From Granulosicoccus sp045106195 (GTDB lineage: Bacteria > Pseudomonadota > Gammaproteobacteria > Granulosicoccales > Granulosicoccaceae), in NCBI GenBank assembly GCA_045106195.1, contig JBGCEH010000014.1, forward strand, positions 102,008 to 166,007: a stretch of 64,000 nt of DNA. The letters are read 5' to 3'. Below are positions 1 to 9,127 of the stretch, piece by piece. Position numbers and translations under genes: made by a program. Under the pieces are notes generated by a model that did not search any database, was not told the DNA's origin, and saw only the letters and a list, made by a program, of their open reading frames with translations. Every line of letters begins with the position of its first letter. Positions within the stretch are counted from its first letter, which is position 1.

Positions 1-747
1 GTCTGGAGTGAATTTCTTGATCACATGTCTGAGCTTACTGGCAAGAAGGTACAGTTCTTTCCGGTACAGTCCAATGCTGCTCAAATTGAAGCGATGCGCG
101 CGGGTCGTCTGCATATCGCCGGTTTCAACACAGGATCCAATCCGCTGGCTGTAGCCTGTGCCGGGTATCGTCCTTTCACCATGATGGCGAGCGAAGATGG
201 TTCTTTTGGCTACGAGATGGAGATCATTACCTACCCCGATTCAGGTATTGAGACGGTGGAAGATCTGAAAGGAGGCAAACTGGCATTTACCTCAGAGACT
301 TCAAATTCAGGCTTCAAAGCGCCTTCAGCTATCCTGAAGGCTGACTACCAAATGTCCGCAGGAACAGACTTCGAACCGGTGTTTTCCGGTAAGCATGACA
401 ATTCCATACTGGGTGTTGCGAACAAGGATTACCCGGCCGCAGCGATCGCCAACTCTGTACTGAGTCGTATGCTTGCTCGTGATGTCGTCACCGCAGATCA
501 GATCAAGTCGATCTACAAGTCGCAGACGTTTCCAACCACCAGCTACGGTACCGCACATAATCTGAATGCCGATCTACAGGCAAAAATTCAGGAAGCATTT
601 GAAACATTTGAATGGGAAGGTACAGCGCTGCTTGAGGAATTCAGCAAGGGTGGTGAGGCGCAGTTCGTTCCTATAACGTTCAAGGAAGAATGGGCGGTTA
701 TTCGCAAAATTGATGAAGCCAACGGGGTAACCTACGACTGCCAATAG
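1..747 (+). CDS. phnD: Phosphonate/phosphite ABC transporter substrate-binding protein, 5' truncated
   Basis: The reading frame is open from base 1, so the gene enters from outside the window and its signal peptide is missing; 248 residues remain. PhnD proteins are periplasmic receptors that deliver phosphonate, phosphite or related phosphorus compounds to a PhnC/PhnE importer. The visible part has the features of the family: the AGRLHIAGFNTG stretch, the VEDLKGGKLAFTSETSNSG stretch that lines the ligand site, and a C-terminal half ending in a helical segment. It is followed 42 bases later by phnC and then by two permease genes, so the receptor role is well supported. The substrate cannot be read from the sequence. 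Internal ATG at 25 is probably not the start. Confidence 0.9.
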   Translation, partial: VWSEFLDHMSELTGKKVQFFPVQSNAAQIEAMRAGRLHIAGFNTGSNPLAVACAGYRPFTMMASEDGSFGYEMEIITYPDSGIETVEDLKGGKLAFTSETSNSGFKAPSAILKADYQMSAGTDFEPVFSGKHDNSILGVANKDYPAAAIANSVLSRMLARDVVTADQIKSIYKSQTFPTTSYGTAHNLNADLQAKIQEAFETFEWEGTALLEEFSKGGEAQFVPITFKEEWAVIRKIDEANGVTYDCQ

Positions 748-789
748 GGCAATACAATCTACTTATAGCGCTAATGGGGATAAACCGGT

Positions 790-1563
790 TTGCTAAGCGT
801 CACTAATTTATCGAAGACTTATGCGGCCGGTGACAAAGCCCTGGATGATGTCACTTTCACCATTCCGGCAGGTCAGGTGGTAGGTCTAATTGGTCCTTCC
901 GGTGCTGGGAAGTCAACGCTAATCCGTTGTGTCAATCGTTTGGTGGAGCCCAGTAGTGGCTCTGTCAAATTGGGAAATACAACCATCACGGGATTGTCGA
1001 CCTCTGATTTGCGTTCGGTCAGACGTCGCATCGGTATGATTTTTCAGGAATACGCGCTGGTCGAGCGCCTGACAGTCATGGAAAACGTGCTATCGGGCAG
1101 GCTTGGTTATGTGTCATTCTGGCGCAGTTTTTTCCGTAATTTTCCAGCGAAGGATGTGCAAAAGGCGTTCGCACTGTTAGAGCGCGTAGGGCTTTCAGAT
1201 CATGCCAGCAAGCGAGCTGACGCCTTGTCTGGCGGTCAAAGGCAGCGTGTTGGCATCGCACGAGCTCTGGAGCAGGATCCGCAGCTACTTCTCATTGACG
1301 AACCCACGGCATCACTCGATCCCAAGACATCACGGCAGATAATGCGGTTGTTGCTGGAGATCTGCAACGAGAGCGGCCTGCCGGCAATCATCAACATTCA
1401 CGATGTCGTACTTGCCAGGCAATTCACGGAGAGGCTGATCGGTTTGCAAGCTGGAAAAATTGTCTTTGATGGTCCTCCCAAGGATCTGGATGACACGGCC
1501 CTGACTCAGATCTATGGCGAGGAAGACTGGAAAACTCTGGAAAATGATTCAGAGGCCGCCTGA
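790..1563 (+). CDS. phnC: Phosphonate ABC transporter ATP-binding protein
   Basis: This 257-residue protein is the ATPase that powers uptake of phosphonates through the PhnE permeases. It has Walker A GPSGAGKST near residue 36, the Q-loop region IFQEYALVERL, the ABC signature LSGGQRQR, Walker B LLLIDEP and an H-loop in the INIHD stretch. Length is normal for PhnC. The start is TTG at 790; the protein then begins directly with the usual LSVTNLSKTY strand. Its stop lies 3 bases before the next permease start, so the genes form one operon with phnD upstream. Confidence 0.93.
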   Translation: MLSVTNLSKTYAAGDKALDDVTFTIPAGQVVGLIGPSGAGKSTLIRCVNRLVEPSSGSVKLGNTTITGLSTSDLRSVRRRIGMIFQEYALVERLTVMENVLSGRLGYVSFWRSFFRNFPAKDVQKAFALLERVGLSDHASKRADALSGGQRQRVGIARALEQDPQLLLIDEPTASLDPKTSRQIMRLLLEICNESGLPAIINIHDVVLARQFTERLIGLQAGKIVFDGPPKDLDDTALTQIYGEEDWKTLENDSEAA

Positions 1564-1566
1564 GCT

Positions 1567-2385
1567 GTGGCCGATAACATGCCTTACGCGAAATACCCGG
1601 AATCGTGGAAGCGCCCACCTGTATTTATCAACAGCAAGGCGCTTCGGTATTCCTTGTGGTTGCTGGCGCTAGTCTGGTTTGTACTGGCAGTCAGTACTAT
1701 TGATGTTAACTGGACTCGCGTGGCTGAGGGTATGGATCGTGGCTGGCGATTCATCAAGGGTTTTTTGACCCCTGATTTCACGACACGCTGGAAAGACATA
1801 TCCGCAGGGCTCATAGAGAGCCTGACCATGACGCTAACTTCGACTGTGGTCGGTATCATTCTGTCAGTGCCTATAGGTATCGGCGCTGCACGCAATGTTG
1901 CATGGAAGCCTGTCTATTATGTGTGCCGAAGCATCATTGCCATTTCTCGCTCTTTGCAGGAAATCATTATTGCCATTCTGTTTGTTGCCATGTTTGGCTT
2001 CGGACCATTTGCAGGCTTCCTTACCTTGAGTTTTGCCACGATCGGTTTCCTGTCAAAGCTACTCGCTGAGGACATTGAGGATATCGATGAATCGCAAACT
2101 GAGGCAATCCGTGCAACGGGCGCTTCATGGTTGCAATTGATCAACTATGCCGTGCAGCCGCAGGTGATGCCTCGCCTCATCGGCCTGTCGCTTTATCGAC
2201 TTGATATCAACTTCCGCGAGTCTGCTGTTATCGGTATTGTGGGTGCGGGCGGCATTGGGGCAACATTGAACACCGCTATCGACCGCTACGAATTTGACTC
2301 GGCGGGCGCCATTCTGCTTATCATCATTTTTATCGTGATGATCACCGAATATTCTTCAGGCTACGTACGTCGGTGGGTACAGTAA
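1567..2385 (+). CDS. phnE: Phosphonate ABC transporter permease (first copy)
   Basis: This 272-residue inner-membrane protein is one of two PhnE-type permeases in the operon. It has an N-terminal membrane segment at about residues 25-45, then the binding-protein-dependent transport fold with several membrane helices. The EAA loop, EAIRATGASWLQLINYAVQP, is the contact site for PhnC. The likely start is GTG at 1567, three bases after the phnC stop. It is homologous to the next gene (both have the RLDINFRES/RWDINIRES and GAGGIG stretches), so the channel is probably a heterodimer. Confidence 0.92.
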   Translation: MADNMPYAKYPESWKRPPVFINSKALRYSLWLLALVWFVLAVSTIDVNWTRVAEGMDRGWRFIKGFLTPDFTTRWKDISAGLIESLTMTLTSTVVGIILSVPIGIGAARNVAWKPVYYVCRSIIAISRSLQEIIIAILFVAMFGFGPFAGFLTLSFATIGFLSKLLAEDIEDIDESQTEAIRATGASWLQLINYAVQPQVMPRLIGLSLYRLDINFRESAVIGIVGAGGIGATLNTAIDRYEFDSAGAILLIIIFIVMITEYSSGYVRRWVQ

Positions 2386-2386
2386 A

Positions 2387-3184
2387 ATGACAACTCCTGT
2401 CTGGCAACATCGAACCTCTCGTGCCCGTTTGTTGCTGTGGGTGGGCTGGCTTGCCCTTGTCGCCTTGTTTGTCTACTGCTGGCAGCTGATGACCCAGGAT
2501 ACTATCTGGGCGTTCGTCGCAGATGCTCCCGATCAGGCCGTAGATCTTGGATCGCGCATGTTCCCGCCCAAATGGAGCTATATGGAGAAGTTGTGGAAGC
2601 CTTTGTGGGACACCATGAATATCGCTACCCTGGGCACACTTCTGGGGGTGATATTCGCGGTGCCAGTGGCTTTTCTGGCGGCAAGCAATACTACACCCAG
2701 CAAACTGTTCGTCCGTCCAGTGGCCTTGTTTATCATTGTTGCCTCGCGCTCTATCAACTCACTGATTTGGGCACTCCTACTGGTCTCCATCATAGGTCCG
2801 GGGCTGCTTGCCGGAATCATAGCCATTGGACTGCGCTCCATCGGCTTTGTTGCCAAGTTACTGTATGAGGCGATAGAGGAGACCGATAAACTCCAGATTG
2901 AAGCAGTGACGGCTACGGGGGCTTCTGGTGCACAAATACTGAACTATGGCATCGTGCCCCAGATTCTGCCTGCCTTTTGTGGAATCTCGGTGTTTCGATG
3001 GGATATCAATATTCGTGAGTCCACTATTCTCGGGCTGGTCGGCGCGGGTGGGATCGGTGTTCAGTTACAGGGGTCACTTAACACGCTGGCCTGGCCTCAG
3101 GTCACGATGATCTTTGTGGTTATTCTCGGTACTGTGTTAGTCAGCGAATGGGTATCTGCGAAAGTTCGGCACGCAATTATCTAG
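2387..3184 (+). CDS. phnE: Phosphonate ABC transporter permease (second copy)
   Basis: This 265-residue protein is the second PhnE-type permease. It shares with the first copy the EAA loop (EAVTATGASGAQILNYGIVP) and the GLVGAGGIG segment near the C-terminus. ATG at 2387 lies one base after the previous stop, so translation is probably coupled. Tandem phnE genes after phnDC are common in proteobacteria. No phosphonate-degrading gene (C-P lyase, phosphonatase, phosphite dehydrogenase) follows in the window, so the metabolic outlet is unknown. Confidence 0.92.
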   Translation: MTTPVWQHRTSRARLLLWVGWLALVALFVYCWQLMTQDTIWAFVADAPDQAVDLGSRMFPPKWSYMEKLWKPLWDTMNIATLGTLLGVIFAVPVAFLAASNTTPSKLFVRPVALFIIVASRSINSLIWALLLVSIIGPGLLAGIIAIGLRSIGFVAKLLYEAIEETDKLQIEAVTATGASGAQILNYGIVPQILPAFCGISVFRWDINIRESTILGLVGAGGIGVQLQGSLNTLAWPQVTMIFVVILGTVLVSEWVSAKVRHAII

Positions 3185-3464
3185 TGCAGTGAACATGCGA
3201 AGCGTGCATTCCACGTTTTTTATTCCATGACAGGGGTGATGGCAACAACTCGGTTCTGTACGTTCTGGCATTGTTGAATTCTCTGATCATCGCGCTTTGC
3301 GTCAAATTTCAAGCGTTTGCCTGCTTGCAGGCGTTGCTGTTTCATCAGGACTTGAACCGTTAGAAATCGACACATGGATAAGCAGTGGCGGAAAGCAGCC
3401 GCTATTATAGTTGGATGAATTCACCTCCTTGCACAAAGCGCCCTCGGACGCCACTTTCCCACCT

Positions 3465-5195
3465 ATGCGCGTAGCCACGTATACAGAAAATACGCGGCCT
3501 ACGCAGGGTTCGCTCGCAGCGTTTTGCATCCTGCTGCTGACTATTCTACTGGGCACAGGTGTGCTACCCACCATTGCAGATTTTGTCGGTGGAATCCTGC
3601 CACTATTAAAAACACCGTTGTGGCTGGTTCTCTATCTGGGTGCTTTTGTCGGGCTGATGTTTAGCCATGGCGTCAACTGGATATCGTGGCTGGTCCGCTA
3701 CCGGATCCTGTTGGTGGTTTTGCTGTTAGGCGCCATAGCGTCCGTGTCGTGGTCAATTGACGCCCAGGTGTCAGCCGAACGCGTTGTGCATCTGGTAGGT
3801 AGTTCGCTTATTGCCATTTATATCGGATTCACCATTCCCTTGCTTGTAACGCTGCGTATTTTTGCCGTCGTGCTAGCGTTGGCCATGTTGGTGAGTGTGG
3901 GCGTAGCTGTCGGTATGCCTGAGCTAGGTATTGAAGAGTACGAAGGCAGTCAGGTGTGGCGCGGCGTTTTCAATTCGAAAAATGATCTTGGTTTCTGGGC
4001 AGGGGTGGGCGTGCTGTTGTACCTGACGCTTAATGAGTCGTCGCATTCCTGGTCTGCCAGGATTCTGTGTTTTCTGATGGCCGGTTTGTGCCTTAGCGTG
4101 CTGGCACTGAGCCAGTCGGCAACCTCGTTGCTGGCGATGCTGGTTGCGGGTGCATTGGCACTTTATCTCTACATCGCCAGCCGCTTCAAGCTAGGTTTTA
4201 TTCGCATGACCATCGTAGCTGTTTTCCTGGTCGCGTTAACGGGTCTTGCCATTGCCAATATCGAAACCTCTGAGTTGGTTGGACGATCCGGCGATCTGAC
4301 GGGGCGAGCTGAGGTATGGCGACAGGTTGTCAAGCTGATAGTCAGCCACCCGTTAACCGGTGTGGGATACGGCTCTCTCTGGTTTCCGACTGATGCAACG
4401 CTCTGGATTCAGCAGAGTTTTTTTGATTTTACCTGGGTTGTCCATCATGCTCACAATGGATTGCTCCAGGTTGCCTCGGAAGTGGGTATTCCCCTTGCAT
4501 TCATTGCATTGTTGATGGTGGCGCAGCAGCTGATTGAAATTTTTTACTGTCAGTACGAGCGTCAGCAAGTAGGCGTCTTGTTTGTACTTGCGTTTGTAGT
4601 CGCCTTGTTAATCAGCAATTTCTCAGAAGCACGATTTCTGGTTACCAGAGAATTATTCTGGATATTTTTTATAGCGCTCCCCATCAGTATGCTTAGACAA
4701 ATCAATGTTGTCAGTGAGGATATTTCTGCAACGGATACGCCCAAGCAGGCCCCGTTCACAGGCGTGCCCGGAAAACCCTGGTTGGGGCCATTGCCCAAAA
4801 AGTTGGTAAAAGCGCCTGATGAGGCTGATGTTGAGGTCGGCAGTACTGTGATGCTGGAGCTCGATAGCAAAGATGGCACCATTACTGACGAAGAATTCGC
4901 AGTGATTTCGTCAAGCTTGTCACTGACAGAGACGGATATTGACCTTGGAGAGATTCTCGATGACTCCGAATACGACGTCTCTCTTGACGAAGAGATGGAT
5001 GTTTCAGAAGTAGACAGTGATGAAGGAAATGAAAGTAATGTACACCTTGCTGAAGGGTCTGCCTTGGAGTTGCAAAGTATCCCCGAGTCGAAAACCTACG
5101 AAATCGATGATACGTTTGAGGTTGACCGCTACGACATCAATCTGGACGGTACCGGCGACTGGGTTGATATTGACCTGCACGAAGATCCCAAGTAG
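3465..5195 (+). CDS. O-antigen ligase/polymerase-like membrane protein with acidic C-terminal tail
   Basis: This is a polytopic membrane protein with about 11-12 hydrophobic segments in residues 15-410, resembling the Wzy/WaaL O-antigen ligase superfamily. The long loop with GRSGDLTGRAEVWRQVV, GVGYGSLWF and HHAHNGLLQ is typical; that superfamily transfers or polymerises lipid-linked glycans on the periplasmic face. After the membrane part comes a tail of about 150 residues that is very rich in Asp and Glu and ends in a DINLDGTGD loop like an EF-hand or dockerin calcium site. The start is uncertain: ATG at 3465 gives 576 residues, an in-frame TTG at 3411 gives 594, and neither has a clear ribosome site. 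No glycan cluster surrounds it. Confidence 0.75.
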   Translation: MRVATYTENTRPTQGSLAAFCILLLTILLGTGVLPTIADFVGGILPLLKTPLWLVLYLGAFVGLMFSHGVNWISWLVRYRILLVVLLLGAIASVSWSIDAQVSAERVVHLVGSSLIAIYIGFTIPLLVTLRIFAVVLALAMLVSVGVAVGMPELGIEEYEGSQVWRGVFNSKNDLGFWAGVGVLLYLTLNESSHSWSARILCFLMAGLCLSVLALSQSATSLLAMLVAGALALYLYIASRFKLGFIRMTIVAVFLVALTGLAIANIETSELVGRSGDLTGRAEVWRQVVKLIVSHPLTGVGYGSLWFPTDATLWIQQSFFDFTWVVHHAHNGLLQVASEVGIPLAFIALLMVAQQLIEIFYCQYERQQVGVLFVLAFVVALLISNFSEARFLVTRELFWIFFIALPISMLRQINVVSEDISATDTPKQAPFTGVPGKPWLGPLPKKLVKAPDEADVEVGSTVMLELDSKDGTITDEEFAVISSSLSLTETDIDLGEILDDSEYDVSLDEEMDVSEVDSDEGNESNVHLAEGSALELQSIPESKTYEIDDTFEVDRYDINLDGTGDWVDIDLHEDPK

Positions 5196-5230
5196 CTAGC
5201 GTACTGGAACATGCAAAGCCTGGACAATTC

Positions 5231-6445
5231 ATGAAAGACACCGCCTATTTCGACAATGCGGCAACCACCTGGCCAAAACCTGAGTCGGTATACCAGTTTA
5301 TGGATAGCTTCTTTCGTTCTCATGGCGTAAATCCGGGGCGAAGTGGAAGCCTGCTCGCGGTAGAAGCTGAGCAAATGATTACGCAAACCCGGTCCATGCT
5401 TGCGCAGTTTTTTGGATTCGGGGGGCCATCGGGTCGCGTGGTATTCACCCTGAACGGTACCGATGCGTTGAACATGGCGATAGGTGGTCTGATAGGCGCG
5501 GGGGATCACATGATCATCACTCGAATCGAGCACAATGCCGTGCTGCGTACCGCTAACCATCTTGAGCGTGACAAAGGAGTGACTGTGACACGTGTTGCTG
5601 CTGAAAACTCCGGTTACGTTAATCCGGAGAACGTAAAAGATGCCATCACGGCGTCCACACGATTGATCGTGCTAAATCATGCCTCTAATGTTATTGGCAC
5701 GGTTCAGGCTCTCGACGAGATTGCTCGAATTGCCCGTGATGCAGGAATACCACTGGTTGTGGATGCTGCACAGACTGCCGGTGTTGTTCCCATCAACATG
5801 GACGAACTGGGTATCAGCGTTCTGACCTTTCCCGGTCACAAGGGTTTGTTCGGTCCGATGGGTATCGGAGGCATGATTGTGTCCGAATCCGTTGAATTGA
5901 TGCCGCAGCGATTTGGTGGCACCGGTGTAGACTCCATTTCAGCCTATCAGCCAGATGCGTATCCTTTTCGACTTGAGGCAGGTACGGTGTCGGTTCCCGG
6001 TATCGCGGGATTGCATGCTGCACAGAAATGGTTTCGCGGGCTTGGATCAGAGCTCGCTGACAAGCAGGCAGTGATAGCTGATGATTTTACAAAGTGTCAG
6101 CTTGCGATCAACCATGTTCACGCTACAGAGCTTGCTCATATCAAGCGAATAGAATCCAGGTTGAGGGACTTCAGTCATGTCAATATTCTAGGCAAAGCCG
6201 CTGATGATGCGCGGGTTGCCACGTTGAGTTTCACCGTTAAGGGCATCTCGACACAGCGCATTGCCGATGAGCTGGATGCCGACCATCAGATCTGTGCCAG
6301 AGCCGGGCTTCAATGTGCACCGCTGGTTCATGTGGATGCAGGTACGGCTGATGAAGGTGGGACAGTGCGATTGTCTCCCGGCTATTTCACCGATGAGGAA
6401 GACATGCAGCAGCTCATGACTGCGCTGGGTGAGATATTAGATTAG
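5231..6445 (+). CDS. Class V aminotransferase, cysteine desulfurase-like
   Basis: This 404-residue PLP enzyme is of the cysteine desulfurase fold. The N-terminus YFDNAATTWPKPE is typical of a distinct class V subfamily related to SufS/CsdA. Visible active-site residues are His101 (IEHNA), Asp178 and Gln181 (VDAAQTAG), the PLP lysine Lys204 (FPGHKG), and Cys362 in the RAGLQCAP loop, where desulfurases carry the persulfide. Cysteine desulfuration or selenocysteine lyase activity is therefore possible, but no suf or isc partner is near and many members of this subfamily have no assigned reaction. It starts 35 bases after the ligase-like gene and may be cotranscribed with it. Confidence 0.85.
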   Translation: MKDTAYFDNAATTWPKPESVYQFMDSFFRSHGVNPGRSGSLLAVEAEQMITQTRSMLAQFFGFGGPSGRVVFTLNGTDALNMAIGGLIGAGDHMIITRIEHNAVLRTANHLERDKGVTVTRVAAENSGYVNPENVKDAITASTRLIVLNHASNVIGTVQALDEIARIARDAGIPLVVDAAQTAGVVPINMDELGISVLTFPGHKGLFGPMGIGGMIVSESVELMPQRFGGTGVDSISAYQPDAYPFRLEAGTVSVPGIAGLHAAQKWFRGLGSELADKQAVIADDFTKCQLAINHVHATELAHIKRIESRLRDFSHVNILGKAADDARVATLSFTVKGISTQRIADELDADHQICARAGLQCAPLVHVDAGTADEGGTVRLSPGYFTDEEDMQQLMTALGEILD

Positions 6446-6569
6446 ATTAGGAGTTTGCGCGGTAGAAACAATTCCGGCGGCAAGCCGACCCCGACCAGAC
6501 CCTGTCATGTGCAAATCTACGCGTGTAGGGCCATCGATACCGCCTGCGCGTGGATGAAGAGACGCCCTG

Positions 6570-7166
6570 TCAGTTGCCTTTGCCCATATACGCGGCTAGA
6601 AAAACGACCGTCAGTAACGCCAACGCCATCAATACGTTGATGCATCGCTGAATACGCTGCGACAGTGCCAGTTTTTTCAGCGCAATACCCGCGCCTAGCC
6701 ACAGCAGGTGTATGGGTATCCAGATCGCGTTGATCAGTATGAATTTCCAGATTGTCTCCTGCCAAAGCGCCATGGCCTGAAAACTAAAACCCGTGAACAG
6801 GGCGGTATTGACAACGTAGGCTTTCGGGTTGATTGCCTGTAACAGAATAGCGTCGACGATGCCTGGCGCTTTCTGGCTCTCGATAAATGCAATAGAGCTT
6901 CCGGCAAATGCAATGCGAAAAGCCAGATAGCAGAGATAAGCGATAGAGGCGTAGAGAAGTACTGTGCGTAGTGCGGGTATCGTGAGTACGATACCCGCCA
7001 GACCAGTGATGACTGCGAGCGCAACCAGATTAGTGCCGATGAACAGGCCTGTCACGTACCGGTAGCCTGCAAGCTTGCCAAAAGAGGCTCCTACACCCGC
7101 GGTTGATAGAACTCCGGGCCCGGGAGTAATCAACATCAAGAACACGGCAACGATGAACACATCCAT
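6570..7166 (-). CDS. LysE/RhtB family amino acid exporter
   Basis: This 198-residue inner-membrane protein has about six hydrophobic helices. The N-terminal segment has the hallmark LysE/RhtB motif MLITPGPGVLSTAGVGASFG, followed by a GYRYVTGLFIGTNL stretch, and a late INPKAYVV segment is also typical. The family exports amino acids or related small metabolites by proton exchange; the substrate cannot be told. It is convergent with the aminotransferase gene. Start ATG is at 7166. Confidence 0.88.
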   Translation of the reverse strand: MDVFIVAVFLMLITPGPGVLSTAGVGASFGKLAGYRYVTGLFIGTNLVALAVITGLAGIVLTIPALRTVLLYASIAYLCYLAFRIAFAGSSIAFIESQKAPGIVDAILLQAINPKAYVVNTALFTGFSFQAMALWQETIWKFILINAIWIPIHLLWLGAGIALKKLALSQRIQRCINVLMALALLTVVFLAAYMGKGN

Positions 7167-7305
7167 GGCATATCAAAGGCGGTAGACAGGCGATGATGTA
7201 GTGTACTGTTTTCAGACAGGTCGCCACGCACATTGGTCACAACAGGATGGCTGGACATCAGTGATTGTCAGATAACCTGGCCGGCAAAGAGGCGAACGCT
7301 ATAGG

Positions 7306-8106
7306 CTATCGTGGTGCAGCGAGTACATTTGTCCAGTACCTTCTATAGTCTGAGCTATCGTTTTCAACACACGCAACGGCTACCTCAGTAAAAGACGGAT
7401 TCATGATGTTGCTACAATGCCCCGGACTCTCCAGCCAGTCGGTGACAGTCTCTGCTGCTGTCTGACGGCCTGCCGCAATGTTCTCGCCTACAGTACGCCA
7501 CCGATATCCTTCGGCAGTGACTCGGGCTGATGCGGTGCTTCCGTCGCTTCCCGTGTGGTCGAAAAAATTATGGGTCGCCATGTCATCGGAATGTCTGCCG
7601 GCGGCACTGGCCAGAGTGGAATTCCAGAGCAACGCCCCGGTTGCCAGGAAGCTCTCAGTGCCACAGACCCTCTCTGTTGCACGGGCATCGTTAATCAGCT
7701 GGAGCATACGCTGTTGCATATCCGTTTCACTGGAGGTGCATGTTGCCAGACTAACGGGGGTGTCTACCGGTGTGTCTGTTTCAACGGGTTCGGCATCCGC
7801 CTCGCCTGCGGGCAGCGTCGGTAACGCGGTGCCGACGGGCTCAACATCCGGTGATTCACTTGCTGCCGGTGTGTCCGACGTTGTGGGTTCGGTATTTTCT
7901 TCGGTATTGGTCGTTACAGGCGTGAATGGGCTTTCGGATGCCGGCTCAGGTTGAGCCGCTGACATCAGTGGCGTCTCGCGCGGCTCTGATGTGCTGCAGG
8001 CCGTGTTCAACATCGCAATACTCAGCAGAAATTTCAGTGTCGTTGCTGAACGGTTCAGGCAAAAAAAAGTCGTTGACTGCTTTGTATTCGTCGATGTGCT
8101 TTTCAC
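7306..8106 (-). CDS. CAP/SCP-domain lipoprotein
   Basis: This 266-residue predicted secreted protein has a hydrophobic segment ending in a lipobox-like LNTAC near residue 37, then a disordered linker of about 80 residues rich in Pro, Thr, Glu and Ser, and a C-terminal CAP domain. The CAP part begins with LQLINDARA and shows the conserved HSDDMATHNFFDHTGSDG and GENIAAG motifs, with a late HCSNIMNPSFTEVAVAC block. CAP proteins act outside the cell; enzymatic activity varies. The start is weak: GTG at 8106. A run of eight T residues (coding strand) lies just inside the N-terminal region at 8061-8068, so the true N-terminus is uncertain. Confidence 0.75.
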   Translation of the reverse strand: MKSTSTNTKQSTTFFCLNRSATTLKFLLSIAMLNTACSTSEPRETPLMSAAQPEPASESPFTPVTTNTEENTEPTTSDTPAASESPDVEPVGTALPTLPAGEADAEPVETDTPVDTPVSLATCTSSETDMQQRMLQLINDARATERVCGTESFLATGALLWNSTLASAAGRHSDDMATHNFFDHTGSDGSTASARVTAEGYRWRTVGENIAAGRQTAAETVTDWLESPGHCSNIMNPSFTEVAVACVENDSSDYRRYWTNVLAAPR

Positions 8107-8198
8107 CGGCGCTCTCTTCGTCTGTAATCGTTACGCCTCTATCGGCATTCGCCTCATCAGACTGAGTGCCCTTATGTGATCTGTCGTTTTTTAATTTT

Positions 8199-9110
8199 TT
8201 AAACCACCCCGAGTGATCGCAGTAGAGCAAGACCCACGGTGTAGCTCAGAACACCGAGCGCTGTGGTAACCGCGACGATCTCTGCAGCCAGTGCACCGTG
8301 CGCGGTCATCTGACGCGCCATGATGTAGCTGGCAGTTGCAGTCGGCGATGCTGACATGAAGAACAACACGCCGAGTGCCTTAGCATCCAGGTCTGCCAAA
8401 TAACCCGCGCCAACCAGGAATACCGGCGATACCAGAAGTTTGAAAAATACGGCTAAAGAGATTGATCTGCCATGTGTTTGCAGGGACTTGAAATCCAGTG
8501 TCGCGCCGATGCACAGGAGCGCCAGTGGTAACGTCATCTGCGCAAGGTAGCGACCGGTTGATTCAATGAACACTGGCACCGGCAACTGGATGAGGGAGGC
8601 AATTGCGCCAGCGATGATACCGATAAGCATGGGGTTTCTTGCAACCCTGGTCAGTGCGCCAGAAGAGTTCAGTAGCCAGATAGCCAGAACGTTGTATACC
8701 GTTGTAACCACACCGATGTAAAGTGCAACCATTGGTAACACGCTGTCTCCATAGGTCGCAACACACAGGGCCACTCCAAGGATAGCCAGATTTCCACGAT
8801 ACGAACCTTGAACGAATACGCCCCGCTGATCGGAGGGTAATACTCTGCCAACCACGAGTAACAGGCAAACCAGTGCCACCGTTCCAACGGCACCTACAAA
8901 AGTGAGTGTCAGATTGAGTGCCTGGTCGAACGAGCTGCTGGAGATGGCAAAGAACAGCATCACCGGCATGGCAACATTGAACACCACTGTGTTTGCCTGG
9001 GACACAAATACATCGGTTACCCAGCCGAGTGATCGAACGCTCCAGCCGATAACAAGAAGCAGCAGAATCGGGCCGGTTATACCAAAGGCAAATTGAAGCT
9101 GTTCAAGCAC
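8199..9110 (-). CDS. AEC family (auxin efflux carrier-type) transporter
   Basis: This 303-residue membrane protein has about ten hydrophobic helices. Its AEC-type features include the VFNVAMPVMLFFAISS segment near the N-terminus, a central hydrophilic break, and the ASPTATASYIMARQMT segment near the C-terminus. Bacterial members export or import small organic acids such as malate or malonate; the substrate is not readable. It starts 17 bases after the PqiA-like gene and may be cotranscribed with it and the MFS gene. Confidence 0.88.
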   Translation of the reverse strand: MLEQLQFAFGITGPILLLLVIGWSVRSLGWVTDVFVSQANTVVFNVAMPVMLFFAISSSSFDQALNLTLTFVGAVGTVALVCLLLVVGRVLPSDQRGVFVQGSYRGNLAILGVALCVATYGDSVLPMVALYIGVVTTVYNVLAIWLLNSSGALTRVARNPMLIGIIAGAIASLIQLPVPVFIESTGRYLAQMTLPLALLCIGATLDFKSLQTHGRSISLAVFFKLLVSPVFLVGAGYLADLDAKALGVLFFMSASPTATASYIMARQMTAHGALAAEIVAVTTALGVLSYTVGLALLRSLGVV

Positions 9111-9127
9111 TTCTGTGCTTGCCCGGA

